Source: Silicimonas algicola | Lineage (GTDB): Bacteria; Pseudomonadota; Alphaproteobacteria; Rhodobacterales; Rhodobacteraceae | Length of the DNA: 64,000 nucleotides | Direction of reading: 5' to 3' | Assembly: GCF_003148765.1 (NCBI RefSeq) | Contig: NZ_QGGV01000003.1 | Location: 180,072-244,071 of the forward strand | Shown here: positions 17,577 through 25,374 of the stretch, one piece after another | Layout: each line of letters opens with the position of its first letter | How positions within the stretch are numbered: position 1 is the stretch's first letter | The notes under the pieces: model-generated | Databases searched by the model: none | Told to the model about the DNA's origin: nothing | What the model saw: the letters and a program-made list of their open reading frames with translations, nothing else | Position numbers and translations under genes: made by a program

Positions 17577-18083
17577 TTACTTCACCTTCAGGGGGCAGCC
17601 GGACACGGCCAGATACACGTCGTCCGACGCCCGGGCAATCATCTGGTTCAGCTCGCCCGCCGCATCCCGGAACGCCCGGCCGAGGGCGTTGTCCGGCACG
17701 ATCCCCGAGCCGACCTCGTTCGTCACGAGGATCACCGGCGCCCTCTGCGCGGCCAGCGCGCGAGCCAGCGCCTCGCCCTCCGCCACGGGATCCTGGCCCG
17801 CCTCCATCAGGTTTGACAGCCACAGCGTCAGGCAGTCGACCAGGCGCGCCCCGTCGCCGTCCGTGGCCTGCAAGACGCCCACGAGATCGAGCGGTTCCTC
17901 CACGGTCCGCCACTCGTCCCCCCGCCGCGCGCGGTGCCGCAGGATGCGCTCCGACATCTCGCCGTCGCGCGCTTCGGCCGTGGCGATATAGACCGGACGT
18001 CCTGGCAGCTTGAGCGCCAGACCCTCGGCGATGGCGCTTTTTCCCGACCGCGCGCCGCCGGTGACGAGTATCGACTTTCCCAT
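17577..18083 (-). CDS. cobU: Adenosylcobinamide kinase/guanylyltransferase (CobU/CobP)
   Basis: Bifunctional enzyme that phosphorylates adenosylcobinamide and transfers GMP to it. The 168-residue protein starts MGKSILVTGGARSGKS with the P-loop at residues 9-16. It has IATAEARDGEM, the HRARRGDEW segment expected to hold the guanylylated His, and VTNEVGSGIVP, all family signatures. The ATG at 18083 places the P-loop at the normal distance. First gene of the minus-strand unit; its upstream region faces the plus-strand phosphatase-bluE-cobD-cobC unit. Confidence 0.95.
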   Translation of the reverse strand: MGKSILVTGGARSGKSAIAEGLALKLPGRPVYIATAEARDGEMSERILRHRARRGDEWRTVEEPLDLVGVLQATDGDGARLVDCLTLWLSNLMEAGQDPVAEGEALARALAAQRAPVILVTNEVGSGIVPDNALGRAFRDAAGELNQMIARASDDVYLAVSGCPLKVK

Positions 18084-18137
18084 GCCGCCATGACATTGCA
18101 GATTGCTCGGACGATGGAAAGGCGGGGGGTGCTGCGC

Positions 18138-18716
18138 ATGTTTTCGGCCGGAGATCTCATCCTGATCCGGCACGCCGAGGCCGGGACCGGGGACCGTCTC
18201 GCCGGGCGGAGTGAGACCGATCTGACCGAGGCCGCGCGCGCCAGCCTGGCGGCGCTTTCGGGCCGGGTGCCCGAGGTCGCCGCCCTGCGCATCAGTCCCG
18301 CCCGCCGCTGCCGCGACACGGCGGAACTTCTCTGGCCCGGACGCGTGGTCCAGGCCGACGAGCGGCTGCGCGAACAGGACTTCGGCGACTGGGACGGCCG
18401 TTCCTGGGCCGACATCCCCGATCTCGGTCCCCTCGACCGCGACGCGCTCGCCGACCACGCGCCGCCCTCGGGCGAAAGCTTCCGCGCGATGTCGGACCGC
18501 GCCGCCCCCGCTCTCCGCGACGCCGCCCGCGAGGCTGCGAACGCCCCCGTCGCGGTCGTCGCCCACGCGGGAACGGTGCGTGCGGCCCTCGGGATCGCGC
18601 TCGGCGACGCGGCGCAGGGTCTCGCCTTCGAGGTTGATCCCCTGTCCGTCACGCGGTTCCGCGCGCTGGCCGACGGCGGTCTCGCGATCCGCTCCGTCAA
18701 CGGGAGGTTCGCATGA
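18138..18716 (+). CDS. Histidine phosphatase family protein (alpha-ribazole phosphatase-like)
   Basis: A 192-residue branch of the phosphoglycerate-mutase superfamily with the RHG motif as LIRHAEAG, the RCRDTAELL segment, acidic EQDFGDWDG and the second catalytic His in VVAHAGTVRA. In this context it most likely removes phosphate from alpha-ribazole phosphate or adenosylcobalamin phosphate, as Salmonella CobC does. ATG 18138 was selected since a G-rich ribosome site lies 8 nt upstream; ATGs at 18090 and 18114 lack one. It overlaps bluE by 4 bp (ATGA). Confidence 0.82.
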   Translation: MFSAGDLILIRHAEAGTGDRLAGRSETDLTEAARASLAALSGRVPEVAALRISPARRCRDTAELLWPGRVVQADERLREQDFGDWDGRSWADIPDLGPLDRDALADHAPPSGESFRAMSDRAAPALRDAAREAANAPVAVVAHAGTVRAALGIALGDAAQGLAFEVDPLSVTRFRALADGGLAIRSVNGRFA

Positions 18717-19516
18717 CCCGCATCACCGGCCACTTCGGCGAATGGCTGCAGGGCCGTCTGGGGCCGGACGGTCCCGTGGCGCTCGTCACGCTCGCCTGCG
18801 ATGTGCTTGGCGTGACGGCGGAGGCCGCAACGTCCGACCGCTTCTCGATCGACGACGGCGGACTTCTGGGCGAGTCGCGGGCGCGCGCCTTCCTGCACGA
18901 ACTGGGCGGGCTGCCGCTGTTGCGGGTGACGCTCACCGCCGACATGCCCGCGGGCGGAGGGGCCGGGGCCTCGACCGCCGGCCTCCTTGCACTCGCCGCT
19001 GTTGCGGGACGCACACCGGGGGAAGAGGCGCTGGCCACCGCCTGCCGGCGGGCGGAAGGCGCGGTGGACCCGCTGATGATCGATGCGCCCGACACCTTCC
19101 TTTGGGCCTCGCGCGAGGCGCGCGCGCTGCGCCGGTTCGAGCCGCTGCCGGCCTTCGACGTGATCGGAGGCTTCTGGGGCGCGCCGATTCGCACCGATGC
19201 GGACGACACGCTTTTCCCCGACATCGCCGACCTCGTACCGATGTGGGAGCGCGCCGCCCGCGATGCCGACCGTGGCGCACTGGCCGGGATCGCCTCCGAA
19301 GCCGCCCGCCACACGACGGCGCTGAGGGGACCGGAGGGCGACCCGACCGAGGAGCTTGCGCGCGAGATCGGCGCGCTCGGCTTCGTGCGCGCGCATACCG
19401 GCTCGGCGAGAGGCCTCGTCTTCGCGCCGGGGCGGGCGGATGCCTCGGCGGCCGACCGTCTGTCCGAGGCCGGCTACGAGGGCATTGTCGGATTTCGCAC
19501 CGGCGGTCGTCCGTGA
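18713..19516 (+). CDS. bluE: GHMP-family L-threonine kinase BluE
   Basis: A 267-residue kinase with the GHMP phosphate-binding loop PAGGGAGASTAG, N-terminal MTRITGHFGEWLQGRLGPDG and C-terminal GYEGIVGFRTGGRP. In Rhodobacterales, BluE makes L-threonine-O-3-phosphate, which CobC then decarboxylates to the aminopropanol phosphate linker of B12. Its place between a phosphatase and cobD-cobC fits exactly. It overlaps both neighbours by 4 bp. The related enterobacterial enzyme with this job is PduX, but the lineage and gene order favour BluE. Confidence 0.85.
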   Translation: MTRITGHFGEWLQGRLGPDGPVALVTLACDVLGVTAEAATSDRFSIDDGGLLGESRARAFLHELGGLPLLRVTLTADMPAGGGAGASTAGLLALAAVAGRTPGEEALATACRRAEGAVDPLMIDAPDTFLWASREARALRRFEPLPAFDVIGGFWGAPIRTDADDTLFPDIADLVPMWERAARDADRGALAGIASEAARHTTALRGPEGDPTEELAREIGALGFVRAHTGSARGLVFAPGRADASAADRLSEAGYEGIVGFRTGGRP

Positions 19517-20454
19517 CAGCGGCCGGGGCGATGCTGGTGGCGCTTGCGATCGACGCGGGCGTCGGCTGGCCGGATCGCCTCTACCGCGCCATCGGCCACC
19601 CGGTCGGCTGGTTCGGACGGCTGGTGTCCCTGGCCGAGGCAGCCCTCAACCGTTCGCATCACACGCCATCTTTCCGACGCGCGGCCGGGGCCGCCTCCGC
19701 GATCGCGCTAATTCTTCTCGCGGCGCTTCTCGCCTGGCTCGTTCAGTCCCTCCTCCCGAATGGCGCGGCGGGCGTCCTCCTCGCCGGTCTCCTCGCATGG
19801 CCCCTTGTCGCGGCACGGTCGCTTCACGACCACGTCGAGCGCGTGGCGACGCCTCTCGTCACCGGCGACACCGCCGCCGCCCGCGCCGCCGTCGCCATGA
19901 TCGTGGGCCGCAACCCCGAAGCGCTGGACGAAGCGGGCGTCGCGCGCGCGGCGCTCGAGAGCCTTGCCGAGAATGCCTCGGATGGTGTCGTAGCACCGCT
20001 GTTCTGGGGCGCTCTTCTGGGACTGCCGGGCATCGCCGCCTACAAGGCCGCCAACACCCTCGATTCGATGATCGGGCACCGGAACGAGCGCTACCGTGAC
20101 TTCGGCTGGGGTGCGGCGCGGATCGACGACGTCCTGAACCTGATCCCGGCGCGGCTGACGGGGGCGCTGATCGCGGTCGCCTCCCGCGCGCGCGGCCCCG
20201 CCTTCCGCACCATGCGCCGCGACGCGGGCCTCCACCGCTCGCCGAACGCGGGCTGGCCCGAGGCGTCGATGGCGGGCGCGCTCGGCGTGCGGCTGTCGGG
20301 CCCGCGCATGTATGACGGTGTCCCTTCGAACGACCCCTGGCTCAACCCCGTCGCAGGCGATCCCCGGCCCGAGGACCTGTTCCTCGGCCTGCGCATCTTC
20401 CGGCGGACGGTGCTCTTTACGGCTGCGCTTCTCCTTCTCGCGGCGCTTTTCTGA
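19513..20454 (+). CDS. cobD: Adenosylcobinamide-phosphate synthase (CobD/CbiB)
   Basis: Membrane enzyme that attaches aminopropanol phosphate to adenosylcobyric acid. The 313-residue protein has about four to five helices and the family signature YKAANTLDSMIGHRNERYRD, followed by FGWGAARIDDVLNLIPARLT and NAGWPEASMAGALGVRL. It starts with GTG at 19513, overlapping the bluE stop by 4 bp, and ends in TGATG, sharing one base with the start of cobC. The name follows the Pseudomonas denitrificans scheme. Confidence 0.93.
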   Translation: MTAAGAMLVALAIDAGVGWPDRLYRAIGHPVGWFGRLVSLAEAALNRSHHTPSFRRAAGAASAIALILLAALLAWLVQSLLPNGAAGVLLAGLLAWPLVAARSLHDHVERVATPLVTGDTAAARAAVAMIVGRNPEALDEAGVARAALESLAENASDGVVAPLFWGALLGLPGIAAYKAANTLDSMIGHRNERYRDFGWGAARIDDVLNLIPARLTGALIAVASRARGPAFRTMRRDAGLHRSPNAGWPEASMAGALGVRLSGPRMYDGVPSNDPWLNPVAGDPRPEDLFLGLRIFRRTVLFTAALLLLAALF

Positions 20455-21413
20455 TGCGCGATCACGGCGGCAACCTCGATGCGGCAATGGCGAGGTGGGG
20501 CGGCGGGCCGGACGACTGGGTCGACCTGTCGACCGGCATCAACCCGACGCCGTACCCTCTGCCCGACATCCCTGCGCGCGCCTGGGGCGCCTTGCCGACG
20601 CGGGCCGACTTCGACGCCCTTTCGGACGCGGCGCAGGCGGCCTATGGCGCGGCGGGAGCGGTCCTGCCGGTCGCGGGGGCACAGGCGGCGATCCAGCTTC
20701 TGCCCCGCGTCCTGCCACGGGGCCGGGCGAGGGTGCTGGGGCCGACCTACAACGAGCACGCGGCCAGCTTTGCGGGCGCAGGGTGGGAGACGGAGACCGT
20801 CGCGTCGGTCGAGGCGCTGGAAGGTGCCGACGTCGCCGTCGTCGTGAACCCGAACAACCCCGACGGACGAAGGTTGTCTCGTGAGGCTCTGTCGGCGCTC
20901 GCAAGCAAGGTCGGTCTCCTCGTCGTCGACGAGAGCTTCGCCGATCCTGAACCGGAGCTTTCGATGGCGGACGAGGGAACGCCCAACATCCTGATCCTGC
21001 GCTCCTTCGGCAAGTTTTACGGCCTCGCGGGTCTGAGGCTGGGCTTCGTCCTTGGCTCCCCGGACCGCATCGCCGCTCTGGCCGAAGCGTCTGGCCCCTG
21101 GCCGGTCTCCGGTCCCGCCATCGCCATCGGTCAGGCGGCGCTCGCGGATTCAACTTGGCGGGACGAGACGGTCGTCAGGCTGGCGCGGGACGCCGACCGT
21201 CTCGACAGCCTCGCGACCGGCATGGGCTGGACGGTCGAAGGCGGTACCACGCTTTTCCGCCTCTACCGCACGACCGACGCCCGCGCGGCGCAGGAGCGTC
21301 TGGCACAGGCGCGCGTCTGGAGCCGCATCTTCCCCTATTCCACGAGCTGGATCCGTCTCGGCCTGCCGGATGGCGCGGATTGGACGCAGATCGAGGCGGC
21401 CTTACGCGCCTGA
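20454..21413 (+). CDS. cobC: Threonine-phosphate decarboxylase (CobC, PLP-dependent)
   Basis: A 319-residue fold-type I aminotransferase-like enzyme that decarboxylates L-threonine phosphate to (R)-1-amino-2-propanol phosphate. It begins MRDHGGNLDAAMARWGG, and has the substrate loop DLSTGINPTPYP, NPNNPDGR, VVDESFAD and the PLP Lys in LRSFGKFYGLAGLRLG. It is the natural successor of BluE in the pathway and lies two genes downstream. Its stop is only one base from the stop of the convergent cobQ, leaving no room for a terminator between them. Confidence 0.93.
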   Translation: MRDHGGNLDAAMARWGGGPDDWVDLSTGINPTPYPLPDIPARAWGALPTRADFDALSDAAQAAYGAAGAVLPVAGAQAAIQLLPRVLPRGRARVLGPTYNEHAASFAGAGWETETVASVEALEGADVAVVVNPNNPDGRRLSREALSALASKVGLLVVDESFADPEPELSMADEGTPNILILRSFGKFYGLAGLRLGFVLGSPDRIAALAEASGPWPVSGPAIAIGQAALADSTWRDETVVRLARDADRLDSLATGMGWTVEGGTTLFRLYRTTDARAAQERLAQARVWSRIFPYSTSWIRLGLPDGADWTQIEAALRA

Positions 21414-21414
21414 C

Positions 21415-22860
21415 CTACTCCGCCGCCGCGAAAAGCGCATCGAGGTCGAGGTGCGCCTCCATGTGCGCCGCGAGCGCATCGAGCGTCCGCTCCACCGTCT
21501 CGCCATAGGCGAAGTCCGACGACCGTGCCCCCTCGGCCGCCAGCCACGCCTGCCGGAAGGCATCGTCGCGGAACATGCCGTGCAGGTAGCTTCCCGCGAT
21601 CCGCCCGTCCGCCGAGACGGCGCCCTCGGGCCGCCCGTCCACATGCGCGAAGGGCCGCGCCCGGTCCGGACCCTCGGTCGCACCGATGTGGATCTCGTAG
21701 CCCCGGAACGCCACGCCTGTCCCTGCATGAACGGCGTCCGTCTCGGTCAGCCGCTTGTCGGGCGTCATCACCGTCTCGACGTCGAGAAGCCCGAGGCCCT
21801 CCGTCTCGCCCGCCGGTCCCTCGATGCCCTGCGGGTCGCGCACCACGCGGCCCATCATCTGGAAGCCGCCGCAAATGCCAAGGATACGCCCGCCGCGCCG
21901 GACATGCGCCGCAAGGTCCACGTCCCAGCCCTGCGCCCGCAGATAGGCCAGATCGCCCCGCGTCGACTTCGAGCCCGGCAGGATCACGAGATCCGCGTCT
22001 CCCGGGAGAGCCGCGCCCGCGCGAAGCATCGTCAGGCGCACGCCGGGCTCGGCCGCGAGAGGGTCGAGGTCATCGAAGTTGGCGATCCGGCTGAAAGCTA
22101 GGCAGACGATGTGGAACTTGCCCGACCCTCCGGACCGCAGATCCAGCGCATCCTCCGCCGGCAAGCGCGCCGCCTCCGCAAACCACGGCAGCACGCCGAA
22201 CCCGCGCCAGCCGGTGTGTGCCTCGATCAGCCGGTAGCCGTCGTCGAAAAGCGACGGATCGCCGCGAAACTTGTTGATGAGAAAGCCTCTCACCCGCGCG
22301 GCGTCCTCGGCGTCCAGCACGGCCTGCGTGCCGACGATCTGCGCGATGACGCCGCCCCGGTCGATGTCGCCTGCCAGCACCACCGGCACCCCCGCCGCGA
22401 CGGCGAAGCCCATGTTGGCGATGTCGCCCGCACGCAGGTTCACCTCCGCCGGAGAGCCGGCACCTTCGACCAGCACCAGACCATGCGCCGACCGAAGCCG
22501 CCCGAAGCTCTCCAGCACGGGCGCCATCAGCGCGGGCTTCATCCCGGCATAGTCCCGCGCCTTCACCGTCGCCACGCGGCGTCCCTGCACGACGACCTGC
22601 GCGCCCACCTCGGTCTCGGGCTTCAACAGCACCGGGTTCATGTCGGTGTGGGGCGCGAGGCCACAAGCCAGCGCCTGAAGCGCCTGCGCCCGCCCGATCT
22701 CGCCCCCGTCCGAGGTGACGGCGGCGTTGTTCGACATGTTCTGCGGCTTGAAGGGCGCCACCGACAGTCCGCGAAGCCGCGCGGCCCGGCACAGTCCCGC
22801 CACCAGCACCGACTTGCCCACGTTCGAGCCGGTACCCTGGATCATCAGCGCCCGGCTCAT
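21415..22860 (-). CDS. cobQ: Cobyric acid synthase (CobQ)
   Basis: ATP- and glutamine-dependent amidation of four side chains (b, d, e, g) of adenosylcobyrinic acid a,c-diamide. The 481-residue protein has an N-terminal dethiobiotin-synthetase-like domain ([29 protein letters not shown]) and a C-terminal class I glutaminase domain with the Cys in [10 protein letters not shown] and the His in GSYLHGMF. Length and order are normal. It follows cobO on the same strand after 79 bp that contain a dispersed element and a hairpin. Confidence 0.96.
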   Translation of the reverse strand: MSRALMIQGTGSNVGKSVLVAGLCRAARLRGLSVAPFKPQNMSNNAAVTSDGGEIGRAQALQALACGLAPHTDMNPVLLKPETEVGAQVVVQGRRVATVKARDYAGMKPALMAPVLESFGRLRSAHGLVLVEGAGSPAEVNLRAGDIANMGFAVAAGVPVVLAGDIDRGGVIAQIVGTQAVLDAEDAARVRGFLINKFRGDPSLFDDGYRLIEAHTGWRGFGVLPWFAEAARLPAEDALDLRSGGSGKFHIVCLAFSRIANFDDLDPLAAEPGVRLTMLRAGAALPGDADLVILPGSKSTRGDLAYLRAQGWDVDLAAHVRRGGRILGICGGFQMMGRVVRDPQGIEGPAGETEGLGLLDVETVMTPDKRLTETDAVHAGTGVAFRGYEIHIGATEGPDRARPFAHVDGRPEGAVSADGRIAGSYLHGMFRDDAFRQAWLAAEGARSSDFAYGETVERTLDALAAHMEAHLDLDALFAAAE

Positions 22861-22873
22861 CCCCGGCGAAGGA

Positions 22874-22930
22874 CCGAGGGGCGCGTCGCCCCCTCGGGCT
22901 CCCCCGAGAGTATTTCGGCCAAGAAGAAGG
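22874..22930 (-). repeat. Dispersed cob-region element plus hairpin, copy 1
   Basis: Minus-strand copy of a short element found four times in the cobalamin region. Bases 22930-22908 read CTTCTTCTTGGCCGAAATAC then TC, starting 9 nt after the cobO stop. It is followed by a perfect 8-bp stem (CCGAGGGG with CCCCTCGG, 22874-22897, 8-nt loop) before the cobQ start. There is no T tract, so it is more likely an mRNA-processing or stabilising hairpin than a simple terminator. Confidence 0.55.
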
Positions 22931-22939
22931 ATCGTGGCA

Positions 22940-23542
22940 TCAGAACTCGATCCCCGCCTGCGCCTTGATCCCGTCCCGGAACGGGTGCTTCACCTGCTCC
23001 ATCTCGGTCACGAGGTCGGCGGCCTCGATCAACTCGGGCCTGGCGTTCCGCCCGGTCAGCACGACATGGGTCATCGGCGGCTTCTCGGTCAGCAGGAAAT
23101 CCACCACCTCGTCGATCTCCAGGTAATCGTAGCGCAGCGCGATGTTGATCTCGTCGAGAAGGACGAAGCGCATGGCGGGGTCGCGGATCATCTCCTTCGC
23201 GCGCTCCCAGCCGGCCGTCGCCGCCGCGATGTCGCGGTCGCGGTCCTGCGTCTCCCAGGTGAAGCCCTCGCCGGAGGTCACCCAGGTGACGCCGCTCATG
23301 CCCTCGAAGAAGTCGCGCTCGCCCGTGCCCCAGGCGCCCTTGATGAACTGCACGACGCCCGCCGGCATCTTGTGCGCCACGGCGCGCGTCAGCATCCCGA
23401 AGGCCGAGGACGACTTGCCCTTGCCCTTGCCGGTCAGCACGACGATCAGGCCCTTTTCGCCGGTCTTGCTCTCCATCATCCGGTCGCGGGCGGCCTTGAT
23501 CTTCTTCATCTTCTCGGCGTGGCGGGCGGCGTCGTCGGTCAT
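22940..23542 (-). CDS. cobO: Cob(I)yrinic acid a,c-diamide adenosyltransferase (CobO)
   Basis: CobA/CobO-type corrinoid adenosyltransferase that adds the 5'-deoxyadenosyl ligand to cobalt. The 200-residue protein carries [18 protein letters not shown] (P-loop), [44 protein letters not shown] and [17 protein letters not shown], which together identify the family clearly. GAAGG precedes the ATG. It is divergent from the riboswitch-led cob operon; its promoter must lie in the same 335-bp intergenic region. Confidence 0.96.
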   Translation of the reverse strand: MTDDAARHAEKMKKIKAARDRMMESKTGEKGLIVVLTGKGKGKSSSAFGMLTRAVAHKMPAGVVQFIKGAWGTGERDFFEGMSGVTWVTSGEGFTWETQDRDRDIAAATAGWERAKEMIRDPAMRFVLLDEINIALRYDYLEIDEVVDFLLTEKPPMTHVVLTGRNARPELIEAADLVTEMEQVKHPFRDGIKAQAGIEF

Positions 23543-23600
23543 CGGATCTGGCCTTCGGCTTCTTGACAAGGGACACGTTCCGGCAGAGGGTCGCCGCCGT

Positions 23601-23800
23601 GCTGGTGCCTGTCTAGTGCAGGTGAAAAGGGAATGCGACAGGGGGCGACGTCCCCTCAAGCGCAGCCGCCCCCGCGACCGTGACCGGAGAGGCGATCCGA
23701 TTGGCCACTGGACCAGATGTCCGGGAAGGCCGGATCGCCGCGAGGAAGACCTCACATCCGCAAGCCGGGAGACCTGCCAGCGCGAGAAACGTAACCGGAC
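23601..23800 (+). promoter_or_regulatory. Cobalamin riboswitch controlling the main cob operon
   Basis: The plus-strand leader shows the conserved blocks of the adenosylcobalamin aptamer in order: GTGAAAAGGGAA (23622-23633), GCAGCCGCCCCCGCGACC (from 23662) and the B12 box AAGCCGGGAGACCTGCC (23762-23778). The next gene starts at 23878, leaving about 78 nt for an expression platform that includes pyrimidine-rich TTCCCTCC which could mask G-rich ribosome-site sequence. High cobalamin would be expected to repress the whole operon down to cobF. The remainder of 23543-23877 holds the cobO promoter region. Confidence 0.92.
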
Positions 23801-23877
23801 GGGGGGTTCCGGTGGCGGGTCCGGCATGCTTGCCCGCTCGTTGTCTTCCCTCCGGCCAGACCGAACGGGACGACCGC

Positions 23878-24255
23878 GTGACCGACCTTCCAACCGTCGA
23901 GCTTCTGGTCTGCACGACCTGCCGCAACGGCGTCCTCCCCGACCCCGAGGCGCCGCGCCCCGGCGCGCTCCTCCACGCCGCTCTCGACGAAGCCGACCTG
24001 CCGGAGGGCGTGACGCTTCGCGCCGTCGAATGCCTGTCGAACTGCGACCAGGGCTGCTCGGTCGTGCTGAGGGGCGGCCCCCGCCGCTGGACCTATGTCT
24101 ACGGACGCCTCGACCCCGAGAAGGTCGCAATCGTCCTCGAAGGCGTCGCGCGCTACCGCGCCACCCCCGACGGCCTCGTGCCATGGCGCGAGAGGCCGGA
24201 ACACTTCCGCAAGAACTGCATCGCCCGCATCCCGCCCCTGGAGGCTTCCGAATGA
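23878..24255 (+). CDS. DUF1636 metal-binding protein, cobW-associated
   Basis: A 125-residue small protein of the DUF1636 type, predicted thioredoxin-like with a ferredoxin-like Cys pattern. C12 and C15 sit in LLVCTTCRNG, and C52, C56 and C60 in ECLSNCDQGCSVVL. It is the first gene behind the cobalamin riboswitch and overlaps cobW by 4 bp, which suggests a role in cobalt handling or in electron supply for corrin synthesis. The GTG at 23878 follows ACGGGA. A second paralogue lies at 39128-39442 near cbtA. Confidence 0.82.
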   Translation: MTDLPTVELLVCTTCRNGVLPDPEAPRPGALLHAALDEADLPEGVTLRAVECLSNCDQGCSVVLRGGPRRWTYVYGRLDPEKVAIVLEGVARYRATPDGLVPWRERPEHFRKNCIARIPPLEASE

Positions 24256-25304
24256 CCGACCTCGCCAAGATCCCCGTCACTGTCGTCACCGGCTTTCTCG
24301 GCGCAGGGAAAACCACGCTGATCCGCCATCTGATCGCCACCACGCAGGGCCGCCGGCTGGCGGTCATCGTCAACGAGTTCGGCGACGTGGGCGTCGACGG
24401 CGAGATCCTGAAGTCCTGCGCCATCCCCGACTGCCCCGCCGAGAACATCATCGAACTTGCGAACGGTTGCATCTGCTGCACGGTGGCCGACGACTTCATC
24501 CCGACGATCGAGGCGCTCCTCGCCCTCGATCCGCGCCCCGATCACATCCTGATCGAAACCTCGGGTCTCGCCTTGCCGAAACCCTTGCTGCGCGCCTTCG
24601 ACTGGCCCGCGATCCGCAGCCGCGTCACGGTGGACGGCGTCATCGCGCTGGCCGATGCCGAGGCCGTCGCGGCGGGCCGCTTTGCGCCCGACGTGGCGCG
24701 GGTGGACGCACAGCGCGCAGCGGACGAGAGCATCGACCACGAAACGCCCCTTTCGGAGGTCTTCGAGGATCAGATCGCCTGCGCCGACGTGGTGCTGCTG
24801 ACGAAACCCGACCTCGCCGGTCCCGAGGGCGTCGCGCGGGCGAAGGAGATCATCGCCGCAGAGGCGCCGCGCCCGCTGCCGGTGATCGAGGTCGCCGAGG
24901 GCGCCATCGACGCCCGGGTGATCCTGGGCCTTGGCGCGGCCGTCGAGGACGACCTCGACGCGCGCCCCTCGCACCATGATGGTGCCGACGACCACGACCA
25001 CGACGACTTCGACACCGTCGTCATCGAGATCCCCGAGGCCGAAAGCGCCGAGGCTCTGGCCGACCGCGTCCGCCGCCTCGCCGAACGGCAGAACATCCTG
25101 CGCGTCAAGGGCTATGCCGCCGTGAAGGGCAAGCCCATGCGCCTGCTCCTGCAGGGCGTCGGCACCCGCATCCGCCATCAGTTCGACAGGCCCTGGGCTC
25201 CCGGCGAGGCGCGAGTGGGCCGTCTCGTCGTCATCGCCGAACACGACGACATCGACGCGCAAGCCATCCGCTCGGCACTCCTGCCCGAGGCCGTGACGAC
25301 GTGA
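24252..25304 (+). CDS. cobW: CobW cobalt-trafficking GTPase
   Basis: A 350-residue G3E GTPase thought to deliver cobalt for cobalamin synthesis. The Walker A segment is TGFLGAGKTTL (residues 13-22), the metal-binding CxCC is C73-I-C75-C76 in NGCICCTV, and the guanine-specificity motif is TKPD. A His/Asp-rich linker (about residues 238-252, SHHDGADDHDHDD) separates the GTPase from the C-terminal CobW domain and may bind metal. It overlaps the DUF1636 gene by ATGA and is followed by a dispersed element. Confidence 0.94.
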   Translation: MTDLAKIPVTVVTGFLGAGKTTLIRHLIATTQGRRLAVIVNEFGDVGVDGEILKSCAIPDCPAENIIELANGCICCTVADDFIPTIEALLALDPRPDHILIETSGLALPKPLLRAFDWPAIRSRVTVDGVIALADAEAVAAGRFAPDVARVDAQRAADESIDHETPLSEVFEDQIACADVVLLTKPDLAGPEGVARAKEIIAAEAPRPLPVIEVAEGAIDARVILGLGAAVEDDLDARPSHHDGADDHDHDDFDTVVIEIPEAESAEALADRVRRLAERQNILRVKGYAAVKGKPMRLLLQGVGTRIRHQFDRPWAPGEARVGRLVVIAEHDDIDAQAIRSALLPEAVTT

Positions 25305-25311
25305 AACCCCG

Positions 25312-25333
25312 CTTCATCTTGCTCCAAATACGC
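25312..25333 (+). repeat. Dispersed cob-region element, copy 2
   Basis: CTTCATCTTGCTCCAAATAC followed by GC, beginning 7 nt after the cobW stop and in the same orientation as cobW. Shares the core CTTC-x-TCTTG...AAATAC with copies at 22908-22930, 33837-33856 and 37813-37835. Confidence 0.5.
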
Positions 25334-25374
25334 ACTCCGGTGCCCCCGCGCTGCGCGACGCAGGGCTGACGCAG

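Noticed and set aside
17828..19396. 522-codon minus-strand frame over the phosphatase and bluE genes
   Set aside because: Composition is shadow-like and it lies opposite two recognised genes with 4-bp coupled overlaps.
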